Source: BOG-908 sp965198855
Lineage (GTDB): Bacteria; Pseudomonadota; Alphaproteobacteria; Acetobacterales; Acetobacteraceae
Length of the DNA stretch: 64,000 nt
Assembly: GCA_965198855.1 (NCBI GenBank)
Contig: CBDAPZ010000001.1
Coordinates: 868,001 to 932,000, forward strand
Reading direction: 5' to 3'
Shown: positions 17,128 to 26,316 of the stretch, piece by piece
How positions within the stretch are numbered: the first letter of the stretch is position 1
How the letters are laid out: each line of letters starts with the position of its first letter
The notes under the pieces: generated by a model
Database searches by the model: none
Seen by the model: the letters and a program-made list of their open reading frames with translations, nothing else
What the model was told of the DNA's origin: nothing
Made by a program: the position numbers and the translations under genes

Positions 17128-18296
17128 GCCGCACCGGCCACGAGGTCGTCGATCGACGCCATCATGCGGGTCAATGAGAATTTCTGCATGAGATGCGCCC
17201 GCATGGTGTTCGTGCGGGCTGTTCGCGTGGTTTCGTCGATGCTGAAGAAAGCGTCGATCGCGTCGGCGAGGGCCCGTGGATCGTTGGGTCGGACTTGCCA
17301 GCCTGGTGCGTCGCCGAGAATTTCGGCGGACGCGCCACCCTCGGCCGCCAGGATCGGCGTGCCTGCGAAAAGTGCTTCCACGATCACGCGGCCGAAGGGC
17401 TCCGGCGCGGTCGAACAATGCACGACGAGGTCGACGGCGCGCATCAACTCGGCGGTGTCGGACCGGTAGCCGAGAAAGCTGACCCGGTCGGCAACGCCGA
17501 GGCTGGCGGCAAGTGTCTTCAGGAAAGCCAGTTCCGCATCCTGGCCGAACATCGGCGAACCGACGATGAGGACGCGTGTATCCGGCAGCATGGGCAGCGC
17601 CTGTATCAACACACGCTGGCCTTTCCACGGCGTGATGCGCCCGAACAGGGCCACCAGACGGCTGGTGGGCAGACCGTGCTTCTCGCGCAGGGCGGCACGT
17701 GGCAGGTCTGCCACGCCCTCATAGGGGGCAGGGTCGATGCCATTATGGACGATGCTGATCCGCGCGGGATTACCGCCGCTTTCGATAAGCGCCGTGCGGC
17801 CGGCTTCGGATACCACGATCACCTGGCGCGTGAGATGGTTGGACAGCATGGAGATGATACGCCGCTGCAGCCAGCCGAAATGCTCTGCGCTCATGATGTC
17901 GTGCAGATGCCAGAACACGCGTGTGCCGCCGAAGGCGCCGGCGAGCATCGCGGCGAACGCGGCCTTCTGGGAATTGGCGTAGATCAGTCCGTAGGGTTTT
18001 GCGATCCGTGCCAGCCTGGATGCCAGCATGATGGCGGCCGGCAAAGCGCGTAGCACGCGCAGCACGCCTCCCTGGCGGCGCACGCCCAGTATGCTCGGAT
18101 CGGCACCGAGCACCTTTACCGTGACCCCGCGCGCCTCCAGCAGAGAGCGCAGCGGGCCATCGCTGAACAGCAAAGCGTCGCAGCGCGCGGGGCCGAAATG
18201 GCGGGCGATATCCAGAAGCCCGTGTTCGGCACCGCCGAGTTCGGCTGCGTGGGAGAGCATGAGGATGCGAGTGGGACGGCCTATATCACCGGGCAA
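17124..18296 (-). CDS. Family 4 glycosyltransferase
   Basis: 390 aa, starting at TTG 18296 within the end of the upstream gene (16-base overlap), with GGGAAG about 7 bases before it. No better start is in frame before the GT-B N-terminal block RILMLSHAAELGGAEH. Other features: HLHDIM at about 130, VSEAGRTALIESGG, VHNGID, the ALFGRITPWKGQRVLI donor-binding block and the EPFGRVIVEALFAGTP E(x7)E motif. A GT4 retaining enzyme of the repeat-unit assembly; donor and acceptor unknown. Confidence 0.85.
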   Translation of the reverse strand: MPGDIGRPTRILMLSHAAELGGAEHGLLDIARHFGPARCDALLFSDGPLRSLLEARGVTVKVLGADPSILGVRRQGGVLRVLRALPAAIMLASRLARIAKPYGLIYANSQKAAFAAMLAGAFGGTRVFWHLHDIMSAEHFGWLQRRIISMLSNHLTRQVIVVSEAGRTALIESGGNPARISIVHNGIDPAPYEGVADLPRAALREKHGLPTSRLVALFGRITPWKGQRVLIQALPMLPDTRVLIVGSPMFGQDAELAFLKTLAASLGVADRVSFLGYRSDTAELMRAVDLVVHCSTAPEPFGRVIVEALFAGTPILAAEGGASAEILGDAPGWQVRPNDPRALADAIDAFFSIDETTRTARTNTMRAHLMQKFSLTRMMASIDDLVAGAA

Positions 18297-19453
18297 AATG
18301 CGGCTTCCCGGTAGATCCGTGCGACATCACCGGCCGCGCGCGCCGGTGAGAAATACGTGCGCGCGTGAAGCAGGCAGGCTGCCTCATTCGGCACACCTTG
18401 CTGCAAGGCCGCGATCAGGCCCTGTGCGATATCGTCTGTCTGTGTGGATCGGAACACGAGGCCAGGCGAGAGCGAGGCCACCACTTCCGGCAGGCCGCCG
18501 ATGGGCGTGACCATGCTGGCGGTGCCGGCGGCGAGCGATTCTGCTGCGGTGAGGCCGAAACCTTCGAGCGCCAGGCTGGGCACGACATTGATGTCGGCCG
18601 CACGATACGCGAGCGGCAGATCCGCATCGGGGAGGAAGTCCAGAAAGCGTATGTTTGCCGAGACGCCGCAGGCCTCGGCAAGGTTCTGTAGCCTTGCCTG
18701 CTCGGCGCCGCGGCCTGCGATCATCAGCATTGTGTCGGGCATCGCGGCGCAGATGGCGGGCATCGCCTCGATCAGCCGGTCGAGGCCCATGCGGCGCACC
18801 AGACGGCGCACCGCAAGCAATATGCGTGGATGTGCCGGCCAGCCGAGTTTTGCACGCGCAGCTTCTCGCGACATGGTCGGTGCCAAGCGCGCGATGTCGA
18901 CGCTGCCGGGCACGACGCGCACACGATCAGGGTCTACGCCGTAAATGTTGCTGACGGAGTCGGCGAATGCGCGTGACAGGGTGATCACGCGGTTGGCGCG
19001 GCGATAGACGGTTTGCTCGATGCGATGACGGATTTTACGGCCGAGCGGGCCGGTGCCTTCGGCTGCGGCTTCGTCGGCCCAGGGGCCGTGGAAATGCATC
19101 ACCATCGGGCGGTGCCGCAAGATGTCCAGTGCGGGCAGGCCGAACAATGCGAAATGGACGGCAACGAGGTCGGTGTCGTTCGATGCCAGATGTGCTGCGA
19201 TCGCGCGGCGTGCACGCCAGAGACGGTGCGGCAAGCCGCCGCCTTGGCCGAAAGGCTGCGCAAGGCCATCGCTGCGCTGAGCCGCGTCCGGCGGGCCGAG
19301 CACCAGGCCGTGCGCGTGCACGCCGGCTTGCGCAAAGTTGATGGCGAGATCGTGGAAAACGCGATCGAGACCGCCCGAGCCGGCATCGAACCAGTTCACC
19401 CCGAGAGACAATACACGAATGGGCGCACCGCTGCCGCTCACGCCGTCAGGCAT
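18281..19453 (-). CDS. Family 4 glycosyltransferase
   Basis: 390 aa from ATG 19453 (MPDGVSGSGAPIRVLSLG), overlapping the preceding gene by 8 bases. GT-B fold: GVNWFDAGSGGLDRVF near the start, MHFHGPWADE at about 145, ITLSRAFADSV, VPGSVDIARL, LLAVRRLVRRMGLDRLI and the EGFGLTAAESLAAGTA E(x7)E block. The usual Gly of the donor loop (GR-x-x-x-x-KG) is replaced by VRRLVRRMG, a known variant in GT4. One of four GT4 proteins encoded in this operon. Confidence 0.85.
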   Translation of the reverse strand: MPDGVSGSGAPIRVLSLGVNWFDAGSGGLDRVFHDLAINFAQAGVHAHGLVLGPPDAAQRSDGLAQPFGQGGGLPHRLWRARRAIAAHLASNDTDLVAVHFALFGLPALDILRHRPMVMHFHGPWADEAAAEGTGPLGRKIRHRIEQTVYRRANRVITLSRAFADSVSNIYGVDPDRVRVVPGSVDIARLAPTMSREAARAKLGWPAHPRILLAVRRLVRRMGLDRLIEAMPAICAAMPDTMLMIAGRGAEQARLQNLAEACGVSANIRFLDFLPDADLPLAYRAADINVVPSLALEGFGLTAAESLAAGTASMVTPIGGLPEVVASLSPGLVFRSTQTDDIAQGLIAALQQGVPNEAACLLHARTYFSPARAAGDVARIYREAAFCPVI

Positions 19454-20561
19454 GGTGGGCCGCCTCCAGAAGGGCGACGTAACGACGCGCCATCGCCTGC
19501 CATCCGTGCGCCAAAGCGATTTGTCGAGCTGCAAGCTGCATGTCTTGCAGCAGAGTCCCGTCCTCGGTGAGACGGGTCATCAGGCTGGATAGCGCCTCTA
19601 CATTCTCGCTATCCGTCAGGACGAACCCGACATCCTTCGTGACGATCTCTGCGCCGCCTGCGCTGGTGGCGGTGATCACCGGCAGGCCACTTGACAGCGC
19701 TTCGAGCAGCACAAGCGAACATGCTTCGTAGCGTGATGGGAAAACGAAAAAATCGACGGCGCGCATGAGGTTCGGCATGTCCGTGCGAAAACCGAGGAAG
19801 TGGACACGATCCGCTACGCCGAGTGCGGCGGCCATCGCCGGCCATGGCGTATTCTCGTGCCGGCCCGCGACGGCGAGATTCAGGCCTGGAGAAGATGTTG
19901 CCAGCGCCTGCAACACGGAATCGAGATTTTTGCGCGAATTGCGCAGATCGCCGGCGAACAAGGCGAGGCGGACATGGGGTGGCAAACCGAGGGCTGCGCG
20001 ATCGGCACGGCCGGGTGTGAATTCGTCGGTGTCGACGCCGTTCAGAATGGTCTCGATGCGCTCGGACGGAACGCCGCCCCATACCAGCTCGGCTTTGAGT
20101 TTCTGCGAGACAGCAACCACTTTCGGCGCACGGCGGAAAGCGCCGCGTTCGAGCTTTGCGTTCACCCCGGCGTAGAGCCGTGCATATAAGCTGCGTGCGT
20201 CGCGATGCTGGCGCCAGGGGTGATGCGGGCTGGCGGCCCAGGCGCGATGAACGAAGTGAACGGCGTTCACGTCGCTGCGGGCCCAGGTGGCGAAGCCGTT
20301 GGCGAGCACTGCGTCGCAACCACGCAGGGCGGCGGCGCTGCGGGCGGCAAAGACCTGGTCGCGGAGCAGGCGGCCGGGCAGGAACGCGGGCGGCGGCAGG
20401 GCTACGAGATCGGCACCCGATTCTATCAAAGCGGGATCGGCGGATTCACAGAACAGGGTGACCGCGTGACCCTGCTGCAGGGCCTCGCGGGCAACCTCCA
20501 TGTTCACGCGGCCCTGGCCGTCATTCGGGCCGACGCGCCTGGTGACGATGCCGATCCGCAT
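19446..20561 (-). CDS. Family 4 glycosyltransferase
   Basis: 371 aa from ATG 20561, which shares one base with the stop of the upstream gene (TGATG). The longer open frame to 20795 lies inside that gene and is not needed. GT-B features: MRIGIVTRRVGPNDGQGRVN, NAVHFVHRAW, VVAVSQKLKAEL, ILNGVDTDEF, ALFAGDLRNSRKNLDSVL and EACSLVLLEALSSGLP. The start has the typical heptosyl/mannosyl transferase look (WaaG-like), but the donor is unassigned. Confidence 0.87.
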   Translation of the reverse strand: MRIGIVTRRVGPNDGQGRVNMEVAREALQQGHAVTLFCESADPALIESGADLVALPPPAFLPGRLLRDQVFAARSAAALRGCDAVLANGFATWARSDVNAVHFVHRAWAASPHHPWRQHRDARSLYARLYAGVNAKLERGAFRRAPKVVAVSQKLKAELVWGGVPSERIETILNGVDTDEFTPGRADRAALGLPPHVRLALFAGDLRNSRKNLDSVLQALATSSPGLNLAVAGRHENTPWPAMAAALGVADRVHFLGFRTDMPNLMRAVDFFVFPSRYEACSLVLLEALSSGLPVITATSAGGAEIVTKDVGFVLTDSENVEALSSLMTRLTEDGTLLQDMQLAARQIALAHGWQAMARRYVALLEAAHHA

Positions 20562-21538
20562 CAGCCCGCCTTCGGTCGTTTGAGCAGCGGGCCGTTCAAG
20601 GCGGGTCGGCGTGCGCCGCCGGCGCGGAATACCTCGCGATGGGCAGCCTGGTTGATGCGGAATTTGCGCCAGGCGGCGGGATCGCGACGCAGCCAGAAAC
20701 GCACGGCTTGCAGAAGCCCGGGATAATTGCCGACACCGATGAGCGTGGACCATGCCACGAAGATGGCGCGGTGTGCGGGGCCCATCTGCTCCCACAAGGT
20801 GAGCGCGTGGTTGAAGCAGGTCTCCTGGTAGGAGACCGGATCAGGCAAGCCAGGCTGCACCACGTAAGAACGCAGTTGGTCACTGGCGGCGTAATGATCG
20901 ACCAGTGCGGCAGGGTCGTAAATCAGCCTCCAGCCGCCGCGCGCGACGGAGAGGGAGAAGGACAGATCGTCGTCGGCCTGCGCGCCCTTGCCGCGGAGCC
21001 GCGTGTCGAACCAGCGGCCGCGCACCGCTTCGGCGCGGAAACTCATGTTGGCACCTTTTAGGAAATCTACCCGGCGTGCCGGGCCGAACCCTAGATGATG
21101 GTTGCCGATCGCACGGCCCCACCATTGCAGATGCCCGACAACGGCCCGCTTGCGATCGTCGAAGGCGACGCCGTCGTGGCAGCGATCGCGACCGCCGACG
21201 CCACCGACGGCGGAGTCAGTGAAATGCGTGAGGATGCGCGCGAGCCACTCGGTTGAGGCCACGGTATCGTCGTCGCAGAACGTCACCACGTCGCTTTGCA
21301 GCGCGGCGAGCCCGGCATTGCGTGCGGCCACCAGGCCAGGCTCATGCACGGAGACGATGCGCCATGGGAGGCCATCCGAGGCACGCGCGGCCATGGCCTC
21401 GTGCGTGGCGCTGTCGGAAGGGCGGACCACCAGGATGACGTCGTCAGGCAGCCGCGTCTGAGCCGCTAAGCCGGCAAGGCACGGCAGCAGGGCGTCAGGC
21501 CGTCTATACGTGCAGATGAGGACGGCGATGGTAGTCAT
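20561..21538 (-). CDS. Family 2 glycosyltransferase
   Basis: 325 aa from ATG 21538. GT-A motifs: TIAVLICTYRRPDAL at the start, EPGLVAARNAGLAAL at about 65-80, the DxD-like FCDDDTVAS at about 89, and the acceptor-site GKGAQADDDLSFSL block. The C-terminal third (ETCFNHALTLWEQMG and following) has hydrophobic helices typical of GT2 proteins in exopolysaccharide operons. This gene is preceded by the only sizeable intra-operon gap (49 bases), which holds a stem-loop. Confidence 0.85.
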   Translation of the reverse strand: MTTIAVLICTYRRPDALLPCLAGLAAQTRLPDDVILVVRPSDSATHEAMAARASDGLPWRIVSVHEPGLVAARNAGLAALQSDVVTFCDDDTVASTEWLARILTHFTDSAVGGVGGRDRCHDGVAFDDRKRAVVGHLQWWGRAIGNHHLGFGPARRVDFLKGANMSFRAEAVRGRWFDTRLRGKGAQADDDLSFSLSVARGGWRLIYDPAALVDHYAASDQLRSYVVQPGLPDPVSYQETCFNHALTLWEQMGPAHRAIFVAWSTLIGVGNYPGLLQAVRFWLRRDPAAWRKFRINQAAHREVFRAGGARRPALNGPLLKRPKAG

Positions 21539-21557
21539 GCGGAGGCGAGCAATGTGT

Positions 21558-21587
21558 GGAGAGGAAGGCCTTGGCCTTTTTCTCTCC
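21558..21587 (-). other. Intra-operon stem-loop after the flippase gene
   Basis: Right after the flippase stop (21588-21590), GGAGAG (21558-21563) pairs with CTCTCC (21582-21587), and inside it AAGGCC pairs with GGCCTT around a TT loop. No T-run follows on the minus strand, so a full terminator is unlikely. It could stabilise or punctuate the mRNA. It stands out because all other junctions of the 18-gene operon are shorter than 20 bases or overlap. Confidence 0.45.
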
Positions 21588-22910
21588 TCAAGGCACCGCC
21601 CTCGCAAGCATTTGCGCGCATGCCGTGCCCAGGTGGCGCACGTCGCTTGTGCCGGGCATCAGGCGGGGAAAACGTGCGTGCAGCACAAAGCTGAGGCCGG
21701 CGGTCGCACTTGCCGCGCGCAGGGTGGCGGCGATCAGTACGGCGGCTGCTACGCCGTCGGCGCCGAAGCGTTCGGCGAGCAGTGCCATCAGCGGCAGGCT
21801 GGTGACCAAGCCGAGCGCTTCGCAGATGGTGACGTAGCCCGGGCGTCCACTTGCGGCGTACGCCTGGTAGAGGATGGCGGTGCCGTTGGAGATGGTTGTC
21901 GCCACCAGCAGGATTCGCATGGGCGTAATCGCCGGCGCGAAGCTGGGGCCGTAGATCAGCAGCAGCAGGCTCGGGCCGACGATGGCGAGGCCGAGGGACG
22001 CGGCGGCAGAGACCAGGGTGACAAGCCGGAACGACAGCGCGACCTTTTCCATTACATGGCTTTGGTGCCTTGCCGCCACGGCGGGAAACAGAACCGAACT
22101 CACGCCGGTGGAGATGACGTTCGGCAATCTCGCGATGCTTTGCGCCACCGAGTAGGCGCCGACCAGGTTTGGCGGGAGAATGGCAACGGCGATCAGCTGA
22201 TCAGAATATTGCAGGAAGGTGTTGAGCAGATCCACGCCGTAAAGGCGTATACCGTAATTGAGAAGTTTGTGGATGTGCCACGGACTCGCCCGGAAATCCG
22301 GCTTTACGCGGCTGATCATGCGAATGAGGAAGTAAATGAAGACCGGCACTGTGGGTGCGGCGTAGGCGAAGGCGGCGGTGACCGGCGTGATCGCATGGGT
22401 CCAGGCGAGAAGGCCGAGGAGCACAAGCACCGCGCAGTTCTGCAGATAGAGCGTGCCGTTCGCAAACGTGAACCAGCCTTGTGACTCGGCAGCACCCGTC
22501 ATGGTCCAGGTGGCCATCGTCAGCGGCAAGGAGAGCAGGAGAATTCGGCCATACCAGATCGTGTTCGCATCGTATTTGTGCAGCCAGAGCGGCGTCAGCA
22601 CCCAGCCGATTCCGATGGCGACGGCGCCGAAGGCGAGTGCGAGGATCAGCGCGGTGCCGAAATAACGTCGTGCGTCCTCGGGTTTCTCCTTCATGCGGTA
22701 GATCACCGCGGCATGCAGACCCATGGAGCAGACGCCCGAGAGAAAGGCGGGGCCGGTGAGCAACGCTGCGAGCACGCCGCGCCCGGACGCGCCGAGAAGG
22801 GCTGCCGAGACCAGGCCGGTGAGAATGGTGACGGCGAGTGCCAGCGAGCGCAGCCCGATCACCAATATGGCGGCGGCACCACCGTGTGCGGGTTTCGAAA
22901 CGCGCATCAC
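21588..22910 (-). CDS. Polysaccharide flippase (Wzx-like, MOP superfamily)
   Basis: 440 aa with about 12 hydrophobic segments spread along the length and no large soluble domain, as in Wzx lipid-linked repeat-unit flippases. Examples are VIGLRSLALAVTILTGLVSAA, LLLSLPLTMATWTM and LVSAAASLGLAIVGPSLLLLI. The mid-protein YSDQLIAVAILPPNLVGAYSVAQ block is characteristic of MOP exporters. Start is GTG 22910 or ATG 22907; both overlap the stop of the Wzc gene. It would move the undecaprenyl-linked unit to the periplasmic side for the Wzy-like protein. Confidence 0.85.
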   Translation of the reverse strand: MMRVSKPAHGGAAAILVIGLRSLALAVTILTGLVSAALLGASGRGVLAALLTGPAFLSGVCSMGLHAAVIYRMKEKPEDARRYFGTALILALAFGAVAIGIGWVLTPLWLHKYDANTIWYGRILLLSLPLTMATWTMTGAAESQGWFTFANGTLYLQNCAVLVLLGLLAWTHAITPVTAAFAYAAPTVPVFIYFLIRMISRVKPDFRASPWHIHKLLNYGIRLYGVDLLNTFLQYSDQLIAVAILPPNLVGAYSVAQSIARLPNVISTGVSSVLFPAVAARHQSHVMEKVALSFRLVTLVSAAASLGLAIVGPSLLLLIYGPSFAPAITPMRILLVATTISNGTAILYQAYAASGRPGYVTICEALGLVTSLPLMALLAERFGADGVAAAVLIAATLRAASATAGLSFVLHARFPRLMPGTSDVRHLGTACAQMLARAVP

Positions 22911-25126
22911 GCGCCTTCGTCGTGGTTCAGGCGCTGTGCGTAGGCCGCGTGCGCCTTGAAATACAGGCTGCCGCGCTCGGTCTGACGGCGCAAATCGACC
23001 TTGGAAAGGATCGTGCCGCGCACGGCAATCCCTGCGCGGCGCAGCACGCGGATCGACTCGTTGGCGGCTTCTCGCGGGGTTTCCTGCAGAGCCACCATCA
23101 TCACCACGTCATCGGCGAAGCTGCCGAGTTCAGTGGCTTCCGAGGTCGCGAGCACAGGTGGCGTGTCGATCAGCACGATGTCGTATTCCGTGCGTGCCTG
23201 GCGCCAGAGATCGACAAAGGGCGCCCAGGTGGAGAGGCCGCGCGGCTTGCTGAAGAAGCTTGAAAGCGTCAGGTAGCGCAATGGTGTTTTCGAATCAGTC
23301 AGTACGGTGTCGAGCAGGCCGGCGCCGTCTGGCCCGATCGGCACCGCCATGCGGTCGCGCCGTACCGGTGTGCCGGCCGACCAGAGAAGGCGGGCGACAG
23401 CAGGGCGACGCAAATCGCAATCGAGCAGGATGACCGAGTGGCCGGCGAGCGCTGCGGCGCGGCCAAGCGAGACCGAGAAACTGGACTTGCCTTCATGCGG
23501 CAGGGAGGATGTGACAAGGATGGTGCGGCCGCGGCGTGGCGGTTCATCCGGCGGTGTGCGCAGGATCTGCGTGAGGGCCGCATGCACGGCCTCGGTTTCA
23601 AGCGAGAGTGGTTCGTCTACCACCATGTCGTGCGGCGCGCGGTTGCGGCGCAGGAACAGGCCCAGCACCGGCAGGCCGATTTCGCCTTCCACCTGGTCGG
23701 CACCCTGGAAGCGGCCGGAGGCGAGCTCATACATGAAACTGCCGCCGATGCCTGCGCCTATGGCCGCGAGGAAGGCGCCTGCCGTCATCATCATCTTTCG
23801 CGGGAAGACCGGATGGTCGGGTGCCGTCGCCTCCACCACAATGGCGGCATTGGCGACTTCGAGCCGGCGTTCCGCATCGACCTGTTTGAGGCGCACGAAC
23901 AGGCTTTCGTAAAGCGTGCGTTCGGTGGCGGCTTCGCGCTGCAGTTCCTCGAGTTTTACCCGCGACTGGCTTTCGCTGCTGAGCTGGTTGGAGGCAGCGG
24001 AAATCTGCGCTGTCAGCGCGTTGCGGCGTGCGATCAGGGCGGAAAGCTGGCCGTTCTGTGCGGCGACGGTGCGGCCGATCTCGGCATTCGTCTGTGCCTC
24101 GTTCCGGCGCAAGGCAGAGGCGGCGGCCAGCACGGAAGGATGGTTTTCCCCCAATGTAGCGCGCATGTTTGCCAGATTAGAGGCAAGCTCGCCATGCCGC
24201 TCGAGCAGGGATTGCACGACAACGCTGTCGAGCCCGGTGCCGGCGGCGCCGCTTTGTGCAAGCGTGCTCTGCTTGTCGGTGATCGAGGCCTGCACGGTCT
24301 CGAGTTGTTGGTTCAGTTCAGCGAAATGGCGGCTGGCGGCGGTATCGGCGAGGCCCGTCGTGGTGCTGTGCAGATCGACCAGATTGTAGTGCTGGCGGTA
24401 GTCCTCGACGGCCCGATCGGCTTTCTCCATCGATTCCTGCACGGTCGCCAGTTGGCCGCCAAGCCAGGAATCGGCTTCCTGTGCGAGCGCGATCTTGGAG
24501 TCGCGCTGGTAGTTTACATAGGCGGCGGCAAAGCCATTGGCGATGAGGGCCGCTTCGTCGGCATTGGCATCCGAAGCGCGCACCTGGATGATATACGACA
24601 TCTTGTCATTGTTGATGGCGATGCGGTCGAGCAGCACGCGGCCGGCTTGTGGGATAGATTCGGTGCAGGGTTTCTGAGCGGTGTTGTGCAGCAGGCCGCC
24701 GAAGAAGGATTCTTTCGGGCAGATCTGGAAGTCGCGGCGCTTCTGCAATCCCATGGCTACAGCAGCTTTTTCCGCGAGACGAGGCGAAGCGAGAGCTGCC
24801 ATTTCCGTGCGCACGCCCTCGGCGGTGATCTGCTCGACGGGAATGACCGAGCTGCTATCGCCGGAATACTTCAGCTGCGGCAGGTCAATGCGCACATCGG
24901 CTTCCGCCGTGTAGCGTGGCGTGACGAGGCCGAGCAGCACATAGACGATGACGGCGATGATGGACGCGGCACCCAGGATCAGCCATTTGCGACGCAAAGC
25001 CACTTCGAGCGGCGAGGCATCGATGGCACGGCGCCATTCACCGCCAGGTGCAGCACGGTTATCCGTGGCATCGCCGGTGGCGAGTGCCACGTTGTAGTCG
25101 CTGGAAGGTGAAGGCAGTATCTGCAT
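22907..25126 (-). CDS. Wzc/ExoP-type chain-length determinant with tyrosine-kinase domain
   Basis: 739 aa from ATG 25126; the open frame to 25285 runs into the upstream gene. N-terminal Wzz domain with a first membrane helix at about 48-67, long periplasmic coiled-coil region (about 200-430: SWLGGQLATVQESMEKADRA and onwards), then a second helix near residue 450 (TAGAFLAAIGAGIGG). The C-terminal BY-kinase domain has Walker A SLPHEGKSSFS, Walker A' LLDCDLRRP and Walker B DIVLIDTPP. The terminal tail has only two or three Tyr (LYFKAHAAYAQRL), so a classic tyrosine cluster is weak. Controls chain length and export with the outer-membrane partner, probably the Wza-like protein at 39.5 kb. Confidence 0.92.
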   Translation of the reverse strand: MQILPSPSSDYNVALATGDATDNRAAPGGEWRRAIDASPLEVALRRKWLILGAASIIAVIVYVLLGLVTPRYTAEADVRIDLPQLKYSGDSSSVIPVEQITAEGVRTEMAALASPRLAEKAAVAMGLQKRRDFQICPKESFFGGLLHNTAQKPCTESIPQAGRVLLDRIAINNDKMSYIIQVRASDANADEAALIANGFAAAYVNYQRDSKIALAQEADSWLGGQLATVQESMEKADRAVEDYRQHYNLVDLHSTTTGLADTAASRHFAELNQQLETVQASITDKQSTLAQSGAAGTGLDSVVVQSLLERHGELASNLANMRATLGENHPSVLAAASALRRNEAQTNAEIGRTVAAQNGQLSALIARRNALTAQISAASNQLSSESQSRVKLEELQREAATERTLYESLFVRLKQVDAERRLEVANAAIVVEATAPDHPVFPRKMMMTAGAFLAAIGAGIGGSFMYELASGRFQGADQVEGEIGLPVLGLFLRRNRAPHDMVVDEPLSLETEAVHAALTQILRTPPDEPPRRGRTILVTSSLPHEGKSSFSVSLGRAAALAGHSVILLDCDLRRPAVARLLWSAGTPVRRDRMAVPIGPDGAGLLDTVLTDSKTPLRYLTLSSFFSKPRGLSTWAPFVDLWRQARTEYDIVLIDTPPVLATSEATELGSFADDVVMMVALQETPREAANESIRVLRRAGIAVRGTILSKVDLRRQTERGSLYFKAHAAYAQRLNHDEGA

Positions 25127-25143
25127 CTTTGGATGTCCGCTCG

Positions 25144-26313
25144 CTATTCGGCCGGCGCGAGCCTGGCGGGGGACTGCACCCGCCAGTCGCGCTCTGCCTG
25201 GAACGTAGCAAAACTGCTGGCAACGAACTCGCTGAATTCGCGGTCGAAGCGTGCCTCGTTGAAGCGCTTGGCATGGGCGTGGCAATGCCCCGAGGTGATG
25301 CGGTGCGGCGTATCGAGGAAGCGGCGTACCGCCCAGGCAATGGCTTCCGGCGTCGGGGTGTCGAAAAACAGGCCGGTGGGGGCTGGGCCGTCGCTGACCA
25401 CGGTTTCGCGGGCGCCTCCGCGTCCGAGGGCAATCACCGGTGTGCCGAGGGCTTGCGCTTCCAGCGGTGCGATGCCGAAATCCTCGCGGGCTGCGAACAC
25501 CAGCGCGCGGGCGCGCTGCATCAGGTCCGCCAGTTCGGCATCGTCGACATGGCCCAGCATGCGCACATTGGGGCCGGCAAGGGCGCTGAGCGAGGCGAAT
25601 TCCGGGCCGTCGCCGACGACGATAAGCTGCTGCTCCGGCAGGTGGGCAAAGGCCTCGATCACGGCACGCACGTTCTTATAGGAGACGAGGCGGGAGGCGC
25701 TGAGGAAGAAATCATCCTTGGGCGCATCGGGCAGCTTCTGCGGCACGCGCACCGGCGGATTGATGACGGTTGCCTGTGCGCCGTAAAGCTTGCGAATACG
25801 CCTTGCTACATAACGCGAATTGGCAACATAGGCGTCCACGCCGTGGGCGGTGCGCACGTCCCACACGCGGATGCCGTGCAGCAGCACGCGCGAAATCCAG
25901 CCGAACACGCCGCGCGCCATGCGGGATTCCTCGAGATAGTCCTCCTGCAGATCCCAGGCATAGCGCATGGGGGAATGCACGTAGCTGACATGAAGCTGGT
26001 CGGGGCCGGTGAGCACGCCCTTGGCGACCGCGTAGCTGCTGGAAATCACCACGTCGTAGCCGCGCAGATCGAGCTGTTCGATGGCCAGTGGCATCAGCGG
26101 TAGGAACATGCGGTGATGGCGGCGCAGGAACGGCATGCGCTGCAGGAAGGTGGTGCGGCTGGTGGTGTAGCCGATGCGCGCACGATCGGTTTCGGGTAGG
26201 AAATCGAACAGGCAGAACAGATCGGCACCGGGAAAACAGCGCAGCATCCCCTGGAGCACGCGTTCTGCGCCGCCGACAACGTAGAGCCAGTCATGGACGA
26301 TTGCGACACGCAT
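25144..26313 (-). CDS. Family 4 glycosyltransferase (WbaZ-like)
   Basis: 389 aa from ATG 26313. GT-B pattern: MRVAIVHDWLYVVGGAERVL start, ISSSYAVAKGV, SYVHSPMRYAWDL, VANSRYVARRI, VINPPV, FFLSASRLVSYKNVRAVIEAF and EDFGIAPLEAQALGTP. The VHSPMRY-x-WD and SRL-x-x-YK blocks are those of the WbaZ-type mannosyl/rhamnosyl transferases common in Acetobacteraceae exopolysaccharide clusters; exact sugar is inference. It begins 3 bases after the AMP-ligase gene, tying the unusual module to the polysaccharide genes. Confidence 0.87.
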   Translation of the reverse strand: MRVAIVHDWLYVVGGAERVLQGMLRCFPGADLFCLFDFLPETDRARIGYTTSRTTFLQRMPFLRRHHRMFLPLMPLAIEQLDLRGYDVVISSSYAVAKGVLTGPDQLHVSYVHSPMRYAWDLQEDYLEESRMARGVFGWISRVLLHGIRVWDVRTAHGVDAYVANSRYVARRIRKLYGAQATVINPPVRVPQKLPDAPKDDFFLSASRLVSYKNVRAVIEAFAHLPEQQLIVVGDGPEFASLSALAGPNVRMLGHVDDAELADLMQRARALVFAAREDFGIAPLEAQALGTPVIALGRGGARETVVSDGPAPTGLFFDTPTPEAIAWAVRRFLDTPHRITSGHCHAHAKRFNEARFDREFSEFVASSFATFQAERDWRVQSPARLAPAE

Positions 26314-26316
26314 GAT

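Noticed and set aside
23438..25111. 557-codon plus-strand frame opposite the Wzc gene
   Set aside because: Antisense shadow; the minus frame has full Wzz and kinase motifs.
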